Assembly: GCA_943328975.2 (NCBI GenBank)
Contig: CALQCC020000017.1
Span: forward strand, 22,838 to 86,837
Source: Bordetella parapertussis
GTDB lineage: Bacteria; Acidobacteriota; Terriglobia; Bryobacterales; Bryobacteraceae
Direction: 5' to 3'
Length of the DNA stretch: 64,000 bases
The notes below the pieces were generated by a model. The model saw nothing but the letters and a program-made list of their open reading frames with translations. It was not told the DNA's origin and made no database searches. Shown one piece after another: positions 53,401 to 62,100 of this stretch (position 1 is the stretch's first letter; each line of letters opens with the position of its first letter). Both the position numbers and the translations under genes were made by a program.

Positions 53401-54397
53401 CACCCGAGGTCAGATAGCGGAAGACGCCGTTGCGGGCGGACTGCGTCAATACGGTCGAGGTGGTCAGGACCTTTTCTACATAGCGCTGGTTGTCGACGAG
53501 GACAAAGAAGAAGGCTTTGTTCTTCACGATAGCTCCACCCAAGCGGCCACCGTATTGGTTGCGATTGGTGTAGCTCTTCTGTGCGCCGCGAAGATTTGAG
53601 AACCAGTCAGTGGCGCTCAACGCGGAGTTGTTGTTGGTGTAGAACACCGCTCCATGGAGGGCGTTTTGGCCGGAGCGGGTCCGCATCTGGACCTGTGCCA
53701 CGCCGCGGCCGGCAGCGGGATCAACGCTGTTCGTGCTGACGCGGACTTCTTCCACCATGTCCGGGCTGGTGAAGATGGCAGAGTAGGCTCCATTTGAATC
53801 GTTGTAGCGACCGTCGTTGGTGATCAAACCGTCACGGGTTGTGTTCACTTGGCCTGTGCCCGCACCCGAGAAGTTCGGGACTTCGGCGCCGAAGGCGTTG
53901 CGCAGGGTGACGACGCCGGGCGAAGTAGCAGCCAGGTCGAGCACGTTGCGGCTCAGGACGGGCAAGGTCAAAACCGCACGTTCGGCCAGCACTGCGCCGA
54001 CTGAGGCGGTTGTGGTGCTGAGCGTTGTATTCGCTTCTTCAATAACGTCGATAGACTGCGCCGCACCCGCCACCTGTAACGTGAAGTTCTGGCGCACTTG
54101 TTGGCCCTGACCGAGATCGAGGTCCTTATAGGTTAGGGTCTGGAATCCAGGGGAGGCAGCAGAAACCGTATACCGGCCTGGCTGCAAGCTGGGGAAATCG
54201 TAGTTGCCGGTTTCGTTGGTATCCCGGTTCTGGACAATCCCAGTCGCGGTGTTTGTTGCCGTAACCCTCACGCTGGGGATTACAGCCCCCGAAGGATCCG
54301 TCACTGTCCCACCAAGAACGGCGTTGACTTGGCCGAACATCAACGGCGCAGACATAGCCGAAAGAAATAGCACGCCACAAAGCGCAGCAACCCTCAT
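50465..54397 (-). CDS. TonB-dependent receptor, Oar-like, with carboxypeptidase-regulatory-like domain
   Basis: A 1310-residue outer-membrane receptor. Signal peptide, then an N-terminal CarboxypepD-regulatory-like domain (GGTVTDPSGAVIPSVRVTAT ... LQPGRYTVSAASPGF), a plug region (VLSRNVLDLAATSPGVV), and a long beta-barrel ending in VTLNMRFDF. This architecture is typical of the expanded TonB receptors of acidobacteria, taking up large or complex substrates. A clear SD (AAGGAGA) precedes the ATG. A long inverted repeat and a TTGAT-N7-ATCAA site lie about 100 bp upstream. Confidence 0.92.
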   Translation of the reverse strand: MRVAALCGVLFLSAMSAPLMFGQVNAVLGGTVTDPSGAVIPSVRVTATNTATGIVQNRDTNETGNYDFPSLQPGRYTVSAASPGFQTLTYKDLDLGQGQQVRQNFTLQVAGAAQSIDVIEEANTTLSTTTASVGAVLAERAVLTLPVLSRNVLDLAATSPGVVTLRNAFGAEVPNFSGAGTGQVNTTRDGLITNDGRYNDSNGAYSAIFTSPDMVEEVRVSTNSVDPAAGRGVAQVQMRTRSGQNALHGAVFYTNNNSALSATDWFSNLRGAQKSYTNRNQYGGRLGGAIVKNKAFFFVLVDNQRYVEKVLTTSTVLTQSARNGVFRYLTSGAAGGTTRRNGNALSASPSVDLNGNILQRDATGSPLFMNQFNVFTDVRDPNRSKADASWFSQYMSKMPLPNDYTVGDGLNTAGYRWYRRQYGVDGATGQSANPNRDHLTTRFDYQINDANKLSFTMTREKDFGVTAQAGLPDYPGGFFGEVVRKPDFYTIQWTKTISSTLLNEFRFGQKRDTWQGLDAFDKGCCFGGNSETNLTQDAKDARAAFPTTPDGGLLYVASGGLGLGTFANFNVSTPRLTYSPLRQFADTLTWNHGAHSVQIGGELDRFYSQGINGGGQQTTRPFLTLGVGSVPITGITSTAFAGLNALDITTAQNLLANLAGSVGNIQQQYFVNSPTAKSWVDYKTSILFERKHHQNDWNFYAKDSWKTSKNLTLNIGIRYDKYGVPYDSLGLGGRFTGGQSGLFGISGTNFANAQWAPYANSGTLSTTEFVGKFSPQPSKLIFGNDWNNFAPSFGFSYNVPWLKRSTVVRGGYGLNYAGAADFLSYSGNIANLPGFNLNVNTSPTGYVNLANTPAALNQSVALAAASSPFAPVPLDSTRSTGITGYADNRVVPYIQSFNLSIQHEVARNLTLDVGWVGNKATKLYSNTQINESNIFENGILDAFNVTRSGGNAPLFDRMLSGVTLAGVGTVNGGTLTGSQALRRFQSTNQFIANGDVGGLANFFNTSNAFGNGNGGILRNGKLPENFIVANPQFGSVNLAGNNTNSTYHSLQTSLTKRYSTGFSGQFSYVFAKNLGGDLLRDPRNRTLSKNILGNNRTHIIKFTGTWDLPFGSKGYIAKNVKWADKIIGGWQLAPVIQWSSGAPLTFSSTIGTMGSRATNTADIMGAVADGSVRRDASGFVEYFTGYTVKSAPVPNFGGGTDQTTLAGRYTNQAIYDPSGNIVLQNPVAGRTGNSALNTIEGPGQGGYDLSLSKKVTIGEGKFFTFRADAIDALNHPIWANPTTNINSTSFGRITAAGGNRSVTLNMRFDF

Positions 54398-54481
54398 GTC
54401 GATCTCCTTGAACGAGCCCCAAACGGCGGTTTGCCCCTAACTTTCCGCCTCTAAGGAGGCTACAGCGGGACAGATAGAGAG

Positions 54482-54521
54482 TCAATCGTGTTTTCTTGAT
54501 AAGAAGGATCAACACGATTGA
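54482..54521. promoter_or_regulatory. Nested inverted repeat with TTGAT-N7-ATCAA site 1
   Basis: A perfect 11-bp outer stem TCAATCGTGTT/AACACGATTGA (54482-54492 and 54511-54521) encloses a TTCTT/AAGAA hairpin. Within it TTGAT-AAGAAGG-ATCAA (54496-54512) matches the dyad found at three other sites nearby. It lies 100 bp before the receptor start. Confidence 0.65.
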
Positions 54522-54581
54522 TAGAAGCCGAAGGTCTGAGAGACCGGCAGAAAATACTCTATCAAGACGGATGTGTGGATT

Positions 54582-55433
54582 TTACTTGTCCCGCTGCGCG
54601 CCGCCCGAGCTTTCGGTGTAGTGCGCCAGATCCTGCTCGCCCTCGACACAAGCGTATTCGAGAGTCTCGTATCCCGCTTCCGTGTTTCGCCCCAAGTCGA
54701 ATGCGATCTTCCACGGCTGCGTGAACACCTTCGGATCGGTGAGCGTGGCTTCGTAGTGGATTGTGTTCTCATCCACGGGCGTATAGCGCTCCACTACGTG
54801 GAGTTCGTCGCTATGGAAGTTCCCTTCCATGTCGAACCAGGTGCGGTCATTGAGGTTCGTCACGTCCACCACCAAGGTGTCCCCTTCCCAGCGACCGCGC
54901 GAATCACCTTCAAAGAGTTTGATTCGCTGGTCCGGATGCTGACCACCCATAGTGATGATGCGGAACGCGTGGAAGGCTTCAAAGTTCAGCAGCACCGCGC
55001 CGGCAGGCTGCAGGATCTGGAATCCGAACGGAGTATACATTTGCCGCGGAACGCCGGAAAGATAGCAGTGGGCCTGGGGATCGTCCGCCAAGTGATGGGC
55101 CACTGTGTCTTTCTTCTTCTCGAGAGCCCAGGGTTGATAAGGGATCTTGCCGTTGGGCGGATCCACGACCACCCCAGGACCCGCAGGCACCTCGAAGGAC
55201 GCCGTTTCGTGGGCTTCCAAATCGAATGCAGTGAAGAAGACTTTGGTCTGCCAGTATCCCTGAAGATTCGGCTTACCATCGGGGAGTCGCTTAAACGGAC
55301 CGGCCTTCGCCTTGGCCTTCCCTCCGCCTTTAGGCGCAGCAGTATTCTGAGCAGCAACGGGTCCGCGTATCGCCAGGAACGAAGCCGCAGCGACGGCGAT
55401 CAATAGAAGTCCGCGCAGACTATTATTTCGCAT
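54582..55433 (-). CDS. Secreted acidobacterial protein of unknown function (family copy B)
   Basis: A 283-residue exported protein, second of the family. Signal peptide, then KGGGKAKAKAG linker, PDGKPNLQGYWQ, a Cys-containing GVPR block (CYLSGVPRQMY), FEGDSRGRWEGDTLVVDV, and the His motif NFHSDELHVVERYTP. It aligns best with copy C directly upstream, whose stop it overlaps by 11 bp, so they form an operon and probably arose by duplication. The ATG at 55433 begins the signal peptide. Function unknown. Confidence 0.75.
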   Translation of the reverse strand: MRNNSLRGLLLIAVAAASFLAIRGPVAAQNTAAPKGGGKAKAKAGPFKRLPDGKPNLQGYWQTKVFFTAFDLEAHETASFEVPAGPGVVVDPPNGKIPYQPWALEKKKDTVAHHLADDPQAHCYLSGVPRQMYTPFGFQILQPAGAVLLNFEAFHAFRIITMGGQHPDQRIKLFEGDSRGRWEGDTLVVDVTNLNDRTWFDMEGNFHSDELHVVERYTPVDENTIHYEATLTDPKVFTQPWKIAFDLGRNTEAGYETLEYACVEGEQDLAHYTESSGGAQRDK

Positions 55434-56196
55434 CGACCACCTTCTTCTGTTCTTCCAGATACACGTGGCACTCATACTCGAACAACTGCGCATTCGGTTC
55501 GGTCAAGCGATAAAGGGTCATGCGAGTCGTCCACGGGCGGGTGTAAACATTTGGGTCGGTGATCGTCGCCTCGTAGTTCAACTTGTCGGCGGAGATGCGC
55601 GTAATCCGCTCGACTACGTTCATCTCTCCACTGTGAAAATTACCCGACTGATCCAGCCACGTTTCCGGATTGAAGTTCCCTGTGTCCACGACGAGCGTTT
55701 CGCCATCCCACTTGCCGCGCGAATCGCCCATCCAGAACTCGGCTTCACCGTAGTGTCCCTTGTTGTTCATGTAGACGTGCCGGATGGCGTGCACAAACTC
55801 CGATGCGATGGAGATCTGGGTCGGGGTTTGGAAAATCTGGACCGGATACGGCATGTACATCACCCGCGGCACACCCGGCAAGAAGCACTTGTTCACCGGG
55901 TCCGCGGCAGCACGGTTCTTGAAGTTTTCATCGCGCTGTTTGAGAGCCTCCGGCTGGTAAGGGATCTTACCGTCCGCAGGGTTGACGATCACACTGTTCC
56001 CTGCCCGAATCCCCCACGAAGCGGAATGCGCTTCCAGGTTGCCCGCCGCCGTGTTCCGCGCTTCCCACACACCTTGCAGGTTCGGATGCCCGTCCGCAGC
56101 ACGTGGAGCCTTGTATGTATTGGCCGCCTGTTGGCTATATGCGCAAGGCGTCAGCAAAACTAGCGTAATCAAAGAACCGAGAAAGCCGCGAATCAC
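55423..56196 (-). CDS. Secreted acidobacterial protein of unknown function (family copy C)
   Basis: A 257-residue exported protein, third of the family: short signal, no KAKGK linker, then DGHPNLQGVWEARN, CFLPGVPRVMYMPYP, WMGDSRGKWDGETLVVDT and NFHSGEMNVVERITR. The GTG start overlaps the stop of the DUF6152 gene (GTGA). With copy B and DUF6152 it forms a three-gene minus-strand operon. Function unknown; the conserved acidic and His residues could bind a ligand. Confidence 0.75.
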   Translation of the reverse strand: MIRGFLGSLITLVLLTPCAYSQQAANTYKAPRAADGHPNLQGVWEARNTAAGNLEAHSASWGIRAGNSVIVNPADGKIPYQPEALKQRDENFKNRAAADPVNKCFLPGVPRVMYMPYPVQIFQTPTQISIASEFVHAIRHVYMNNKGHYGEAEFWMGDSRGKWDGETLVVDTGNFNPETWLDQSGNFHSGEMNVVERITRISADKLNYEATITDPNVYTRPWTTRMTLYRLTEPNAQLFEYECHVYLEEQKKVVDAK

Positions 56197-56615
56197 TTCT
56201 CTGATTCCCCTTCGCGCGCCGGAGCACCGTCACCAGAAGAGCCGGCAAACATGCGCTTTCCGTTGGCCATCAATACGGACCGGGCGTTCATCGTCGGAGA
56301 ACCGTCTTTAGCGCGAAAGCCTTCCACGGTTACGATTTCGCCCTTCTTGATCGTGCTCTTGGTCCAGCCCCGGCGGAATAATCCGTTCGGCGGCGCCGTT
56401 TCGCACTTCCAAGTGGTCACCTTACCGTCAGGTCCGGTCACATCCACATGAACCCACGAGTGCGGATTCACCCAATCCACGTGATTCACCGCGCCCTTGA
56501 TCGTGAGGGGCTGGTCGGCAGCGTATTCGGCCGCAAAGGAATGATGCGCGGATAGGTGGGGACTACTCAGACCGAACGCGACTGCGAAAATCAATAACGC
56601 TTGTGAGCGGGGCAT
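56193..56615 (-). CDS. Exported DUF6152 protein
   Basis: A 140-residue exported protein. Signal peptide (MPRSQALLIFAVAFGLSSPHLSA), then the family signature HHSFAAEYAADQPLTIKG, VDWVNPHSWVHVDV and TTWKCETAPPNGLFRRGW, typical of DUF6152. Function unknown. An SD (GGAGG) lies eight bases before the ATG at 56615, so this start is preferred over an in-frame ATG at 56630. First gene of the operon with copies C and B. Confidence 0.85.
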   Translation of the reverse strand: MPRSQALLIFAVAFGLSSPHLSAHHSFAAEYAADQPLTIKGAVNHVDWVNPHSWVHVDVTGPDGKVTTWKCETAPPNGLFRRGWTKSTIKKGEIVTVEGFRAKDGSPTMNARSVLMANGKRMFAGSSGDGAPAREGESEK

Positions 56616-56754
56616 CGTCGTTACCTCCAACAGAAAGTCTAGCCAACCAGTGAGCGATCGCGCTTTCAGGCACTTAAATCGGCTCCAACGGAGCCATTAT
56701 CTCAGCTTTGCGATGCTCCCACCAACGTGCATTCCAGCGTCGCAATCCTGTCTA

Positions 56755-57714
56755 TCAATTCCGTTGATGCTGGACTAACTGCGGCCGGGGAGCAACAAAG
56801 TTCTCCGAGGTTGCAGGAACATTGGTGGTGAATAACTCCGCGATCAGTACCCGAAGCCAGCGGCTTGCGGGATCGTGAGTATAACGTTCATGCCATTGCT
56901 GCACGATGATGTAGGGCGGTACCGGGACTGGCACGGGGAACACCTGAATCGGAGTGGATTGCGCAACATGTAAGGCCAAACGCTCCGGAAGTGTTGCTAT
57001 ATAGTCCAGCGTCGCCAGAACGGGCTGAAGCCCCAGAAAACTCGGCAACGTTAACCCGATGTTTCTCCGAAGACGTTTCGCCTCCAGTGTTTTTTCCAGA
57101 ATGGAGTGACCCGTACCGCACGTCGCCACGGCCACATGGGTTTCACCTAGAAACTCCGCCAACCCGATACTTCCTTGAATACGCGGGTGGTCCGCACGGA
57201 CGGCGCACACAAAACGTTCTTTAAATAGACGTTGCTGGCAGTAGCCCGCGCCCATGGGGGGAACGAAGCCGACGCATAGGTCGGCCTCTCCAGATTCCAG
57301 CAACTTCGAAGTGGCCTCACTCATTCGCCGCAGATCCACGCGCACGTTTGGGGCAGTCTTACCCAAGCGCTTCATCAACTTCGGCATGAACGTAACCTGC
57401 GCGATGTCTGTCGCATGAATATTGAAGCGACGGTCTGAGGTGTTCGGATCAAAAACTACGTGATGCCCCAGAGCGGTCTGCAACAACCCTTCGGCTTGCT
57501 GCAATAACTGGATCAGGTCCACCGCGTGGGGCGTTGGCTCCATCCCAGTCGAAGTCCTTACGAAGAGAGGGTCATTGAAGTGCCGACGCAATTTGGCGAG
57601 GCTCATGCTTACGGCCGACTGACTGAGTTCCAGGTTCTCCGCCGCTTGCGACACGCTACGCGTGCGGTTCAGTTCACTCACGATTGCTAGCACGCGCAAA
57701 TCAATATTCTTCAC
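56755..57714 (-). CDS. LysR-family transcriptional regulator
   Basis: A 319-residue LysR-type regulator (NodD/NahR-like). The N-terminal winged helix is in LRVLAIVSELNRTRSVSQAAENLELSQSAVSMSLAKLRRHFNDPLF; the effector domain follows, with MGAGYCQQRLFKERFVCAVR. The GTG at 57714 begins the usual KNIDLR; in-frame ATGs at 57774 and 57798 are possible but add an odd leader. LysR proteins respond to small ligands, often aromatic acids, and control adjacent divergent genes. The region upstream holds dyad site 3. Confidence 0.85.
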   Translation of the reverse strand: MKNIDLRVLAIVSELNRTRSVSQAAENLELSQSAVSMSLAKLRRHFNDPLFVRTSTGMEPTPHAVDLIQLLQQAEGLLQTALGHHVVFDPNTSDRRFNIHATDIAQVTFMPKLMKRLGKTAPNVRVDLRRMSEATSKLLESGEADLCVGFVPPMGAGYCQQRLFKERFVCAVRADHPRIQGSIGLAEFLGETHVAVATCGTGHSILEKTLEAKRLRRNIGLTLPSFLGLQPVLATLDYIATLPERLALHVAQSTPIQVFPVPVPVPPYIIVQQWHERYTHDPASRWLRVLIAELFTTNVPATSENFVAPRPQLVQHQRN

Positions 57715-58253
57715 GGGGTTCCGTTTCAGCACCAATCTTGGGGGCTGGGGTACAGCATACCAGAATGTATGCATTATTGGGAGGGGGGCCCTGCCCAAGG
57801 CAATCCAGTAGCCTGAAACACGAGTATTAACGACGACTTGAATAAGTACACCAACAGAGCTAGAACGTTTTTGTATGCAATTCTGAACAATGCACGCCGT
57901 TCGGCAGGGGACGATACGCTAGCCGAACTAGGGCCGCGGGAGTCGAGGATCAGGTATATTGATGGCCATTATCAATGGGAGAGGATCGACGTGCAACAAA
58001 ATCAGGGGTGGACGTCAGCGTTGCGACACGTCAGATTTACAACAAGGAGAGATTTCTTGCGACCCCGAGGAATGATCCTCGGGATCGAGGGGGCACCAAG
58101 TTCATAAATGAGGGGGTCATACTCTGAACTCGGATAGCATCGAACAGAAGTATACGGCTCAACGTCCCCGGCGTCGATAGCGCATAGTTGATAGTCGATA
58201 TTGTATTTGGTGATCCGCAGAATGAATGTACCCTGGAGTAGCGTCGCTAAAGA
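57715..58253. other. 539-bp intergenic region with dyad site 3
   Basis: No convincing gene. A short opening at 57838-58107 (TTG start, 89 codons) has no recognisable domain and unconvincing codon use. The one clear element is the dyad TTGAT-GGCCATT-ATCAA at 57959-57975, extended to ATTGAT/ATCAAT. Base composition is more AT-rich than the flanking genes. Confidence 0.5.
57958..57976. promoter_or_regulatory. TTGAT-N7-ATCAA site 3 between LysR and GntR genes
   Basis: ATTGAT-GGCCATT-ATCAAT, a 6+6 dyad with a 7-bp centre. It lies between the two regulator genes, so either could use it for autoregulation. Confidence 0.6.
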
Positions 58254-59042
58254 ATGAAGCCCAAAGCCCCAAAAGTGATCCACGAGAAAACACGCAATGG
58301 TCTGGATCTAGCCACGGACCAAGGAACCTCTCAGACGGCCCGAGCAACACTCGCACTACGTGAGATGCTGGTGCAGGGACGATTCCCGCCTGGGGAACGA
58401 ATGCGCGAGGTTCCACTCGCCAAGCAACTGGGAATCTCGAGAGTACCTTTACGATTAGCCCTGGAGCGACTCGCCCATGAAGGTTTTCTGGAGATGCGCG
58501 CCACCCGAGGCTTTGTTGCGCAACAATTCTCCATCTCCGATATTTACGATGCGATCGAGCTTCGAGGCCTGCTGGAGGGCATGGCCGCCAGATTGGCTGC
58601 GGAACGCGTCCCCACTGACGGGCAGCTTAGCACCCTCCGCGTACTGCACGAAGAGATGGCGACGCTTGTCCGGCGGCGAAAGCTAACACTCGATACTGTC
58701 GCTGAGTATATCGACAGGAATTCTAAGTTCCACGCCGAGGTACTTTCGCTCTCCAATAGCAGTCGTCTGCGCCGGGCGATGGACCAAGTCTGCTCACTGC
58801 CGTTCGCCTCAACCAGCGCATTCCTGCAACGTCACTATCTGGCCCCGGAATCTCACGAACTATTTCTGATCTCGATCGATCATCACCGCACCATCTTGGA
58901 AGCGATCACCGCGCGAGAAGGCGCTCGCGCAGAGAGCGTCGCTCGCGAACACGCCAGGGTCGCGCGGAGAAATCTGGAAAGCGCGCTCCAAAACCAACAC
59001 ATCGGCGAATCCGTACCTGGCTTCCAGTTGATCAAACTCTGA
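58254..59042 (+). CDS. GntR-family regulator, FCD/FadR type
   Basis: A 262-residue regulator. The winged helix (ALREMLVQGRFPPGERMREVPLAKQLGISRVPLRLALERL) is followed by a helical FCD domain with metal/ligand positions in DIYDAIELRGLLEGMAARLA, DRNSKFHAEVL and SIDHHRTILEAI. FCD members typically repress catabolic genes until bound by an organic acid. It has an Ala/Thr-rich extension of about 30 residues before the HTH. A good candidate to bind the TTGAT-N7-ATCAA sites, as is the neighbouring LysR protein. Confidence 0.88.
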   Translation: MKPKAPKVIHEKTRNGLDLATDQGTSQTARATLALREMLVQGRFPPGERMREVPLAKQLGISRVPLRLALERLAHEGFLEMRATRGFVAQQFSISDIYDAIELRGLLEGMAARLAAERVPTDGQLSTLRVLHEEMATLVRRRKLTLDTVAEYIDRNSKFHAEVLSLSNSSRLRRAMDQVCSLPFASTSAFLQRHYLAPESHELFLISIDHHRTILEAITAREGARAESVAREHARVARRNLESALQNQHIGESVPGFQLIKL

Positions 59043-59067
59043 GTGATCGTTGGCCGCAAAGCAAAAC

Positions 59068-59089
59068 GGGCCTCCCCGAAGGGAGACCC
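59068..59089 (-). terminator. Intrinsic terminator of the second TonB receptor
   Basis: Stem GGGCCTCCC/GGGAGACCC with one mismatch and a CGAA loop, followed by TTTT on the minus strand, 28 bases past the receptor stop. It may also end the convergent GntR transcript. Confidence 0.7.
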
Positions 59090-59116
59090 GAGTTAACTGA
59101 GCAACTAGGTGGAAGC

Positions 59117-62100
59117 CTAGAAGGTAAAGCGAGCCACCAGCGAGCCCTGACGTTCGCCAGGAGCCGGAGGAGCCACACCGGTATTGATGAAGCCGAAGCC
59201 TGCGGTCAACGCGCCGGATGCGCTGGTCTGCGTGGCAGTGTTGTAGGCCGTTGAAGCCGGGTTGCCCCAGTACAAGCGGTTGAACGGGTTGGTGAACTCC
59301 GCACGAATGTTCAGCGATTTGCCTTCCGCAATACGGAAGATGCGGCCGAAGCTGATCGATTCGTTCGGACGGCGCTGGATGCGGTAGTCGTTGTAGTAGG
59401 CGGCCGACGGGCTGAAGGTGCCCAGGGCCGGTTCACGCCATGCCGCCGGATTCAGCGTCAGGGCGCGGGTCGGGTCGAAGCAACCGCAGTTCAGGTCTTG
59501 CAGGAACAACGGCTGTCCGGGAACGCGATCGGACCAAGTGCTGCGCAGCAGGGTGCTGCCCAGGTTGCTGATCGAGTTCGGCACACGGATCGGCGTACCA
59601 CTGGAATACTGCATCACGGCACCGACCGTCCAATCCTTCGCCGCATAGGACAGCCAGCGATTCGTGTTGATCTTCGGGACCGTGTAGTTCAGAGCCAGCA
59701 CGCTGACCTGAGGACGCGAGAAGGAAGAGATGTATTTGTTCGTGGAACGGTTGAACAAGTCGTTCACCTGACCGCCGCCGGTTTCGCTTTCGGCACCGAT
59801 GGTGAGTTCCTTCTGATAGGTGTAGGTGTAGGTCATGTCGAGACCGTGCGAGAAGCGCTTGGTGACCTTGACCTGGAGCGAGTCATACCAGGTGTTGCCC
59901 AACGCCGAGCCGAAGCCATTGAGGGCACCGAACTGCGGGAACGGACGCAGCGACTGCGCGACGCTGTTGGCGCCAGAGAAGCCGGAGTACGGCAGCAAGT
60001 TACGGAAGCGAGACGCGCCGACAGCCTGAACCTGAGAGATCAGAATGGCGCGATCCGCGGAGTTGGTCAGATCGAGGCCCTTGGAGGCCAACATCGCCGG
60101 AGTGATCGCGTTGTAGTCGATCAGGTTCGTTGCACGCCACCAGGCGCCACGGTTGCCCACATAGGAAACTTCCGCAACAAGGTTGCTGAAAATCTCGCGC
60201 TGCAGGCCGATGCTGTACTGGTGTTGACGAGCCGGACGACCGTAGTTCTGATCCCAGGCCAGCGGCGCACCGGTGATGGTGCCCGGAGCCGGGAAGACGC
60301 CAGGGCTGAGGTTCGGCCAAGTGGCCGTGAACGGGATGCCCTGTGCAAGGACGGTCGACGCATCGCCATAGGCCGGAGCCTGTGCGACCACGGCGCTGGA
60401 GCCGGGAACGCCCGGAGTCAGGCCGTTGGTGCTGGAGTAACTAACACCCCAACCCGCGCGGAGGACGGTCTTGCTGTTGATCTGGTAGGCCAGGCCCACA
60501 CGCGGGCCGAAGGCCAGCTTGTAGTTGTTGGCGAACATGCAATTGCAACGGTTCGCGCCATAACCTTCAAAGATTGAAGCGCCCGGGTGGTTGCCCGCGG
60601 TCGGGTTAGCCACTGTCGGCGAGAAGTTGGCCGTGCGACCGTACTGTTCTTTCGGGTAGCTCATGAAGTCCCAACGCAGACCGTAGTCAACGGTGAGCTT
60701 ACGGGTCACCTTCCAGGTGTCTTGCATGAAGAGGGCCCAGAACTGGCGACCGTTCTTCTGCGCCGGTGGAGCCGCCAGCGTGGTTTGGTTCACACGACCC
60801 AACAAGAAGCTGGCGTACGGGAAGCCCAACGTGATACCACCCGTGGCCAAGCCGTCGACGGAGCTATTGGAAGTCTGTTCACCGCTGAAGGCGAAAGTTC
60901 CTGCAGTGTTAGTGAACAAGTAGTTCGGGTAGCCTTCGATGCGCAGGTCCGCGCCGGCTTTGAAGGTGTGGTTGTTGCGCACATACGTCAAGCTGGCGTT
61001 GGCCGTCGGCTTGTGCATAATGTCGCGGCGCTGCGAGCTGGGTCCCAGCTGCTGCACGCCACCAGTGTTCGAAACACCTAAGAGACTGGCCGCCGCGCCA
61101 AACTGCGGGAAGCGCGCGCCTTGATCCGGAGCCACCGTGCCGCCGCGCAGGCCGAGCTGGCCCACTGCGTCAAAGTTGGTGATCGGAGCGGCGTCGCTAA
61201 AGTCGTTGTCCTGGAAGCCCGCACCCAAGTGGAGCAGCAGCGTGGGAGCCAAGGTGTAATCGACGTTCAGACGAACCGTGTTGTTGTACACGAAGGTGCC
61301 GCGCGAAGCCGTAACCGGCGTCGGGAAACCTTCCGAGTTACCCAACGTCGGGGAGTACTGCGATTCCGTGCCGGTGCGCTGGTAATAGAAGGATGCCTTC
61401 ATGTTCGCGCCGAGGTTGTGATCCAACTTGATCGAGGGGATCGCGGTCACGCGCTGGCTGGGATACGGATAGATGGCGTTCTGGAAGAGCGCGTTCGGGT
61501 CGGTCGGATTCGGAATCAGGTTCTGCACCTTCACCGAAACAGGATCGAAACGAGCCACAGGGATCTTGTTTCCAACGAACGCAGTGCGCACGCGGCGGCC
61601 GTTCGGCGCCAGCGCTTCACTCTGCGGATCGAAGATCTGGCCTTCGAACATGTCACGCCCCAAAGCGTCGGGGGTGGCGAACTTGCGATTGGTACCCGTC
61701 AGGGCCGTGGTGAAGTCGCCCTGGCGATACGCCAAGGTGGGAACCGTCACCTTTTGGTTCGCGATCTGTACTGTTTCGCGGAACTGTTCGTAGTTAAAGA
61801 AGAAGAACGTCTTGTCCTTGCCGTTGTAGAGCTTCGGGATATTGACCACGCCGCCGAAGGTACCGCCGAAGTCATTGCGGCGATTCTTGTTGCGGACGTT
61901 CAAGTAAGCCTGGCCCGAGTTCAGGGCTTCGTTCACGAAGTAGTCGTAGACGGTACCGTGATATTGGTTCGTGCCGGACTTCATGGTGAAGTTGAAGAGA
62001 CCGCCACCCGCCTGGCCGTATTCGGCGGCGAAGTTCGAGGTCTGAATCGAAAGCTCTTGCACCGCATCCACGCTGGGCTGCGTCTGCGCCTGGGCGAAGG

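Noticed and set aside
56748..56762. ATCAA-N5-TTGAT at the LysR gene end as another regulon site
   Set aside because: The half-sites are inverted relative to the other four (everted, different spacing) and lie at a gene end rather than a promoter.
57838..58107. An 89-codon open frame between the LysR and GntR genes
   Set aside because: TTG start, no SD, no domain; it contains the regulatory dyad, so the region is better read as intergenic.
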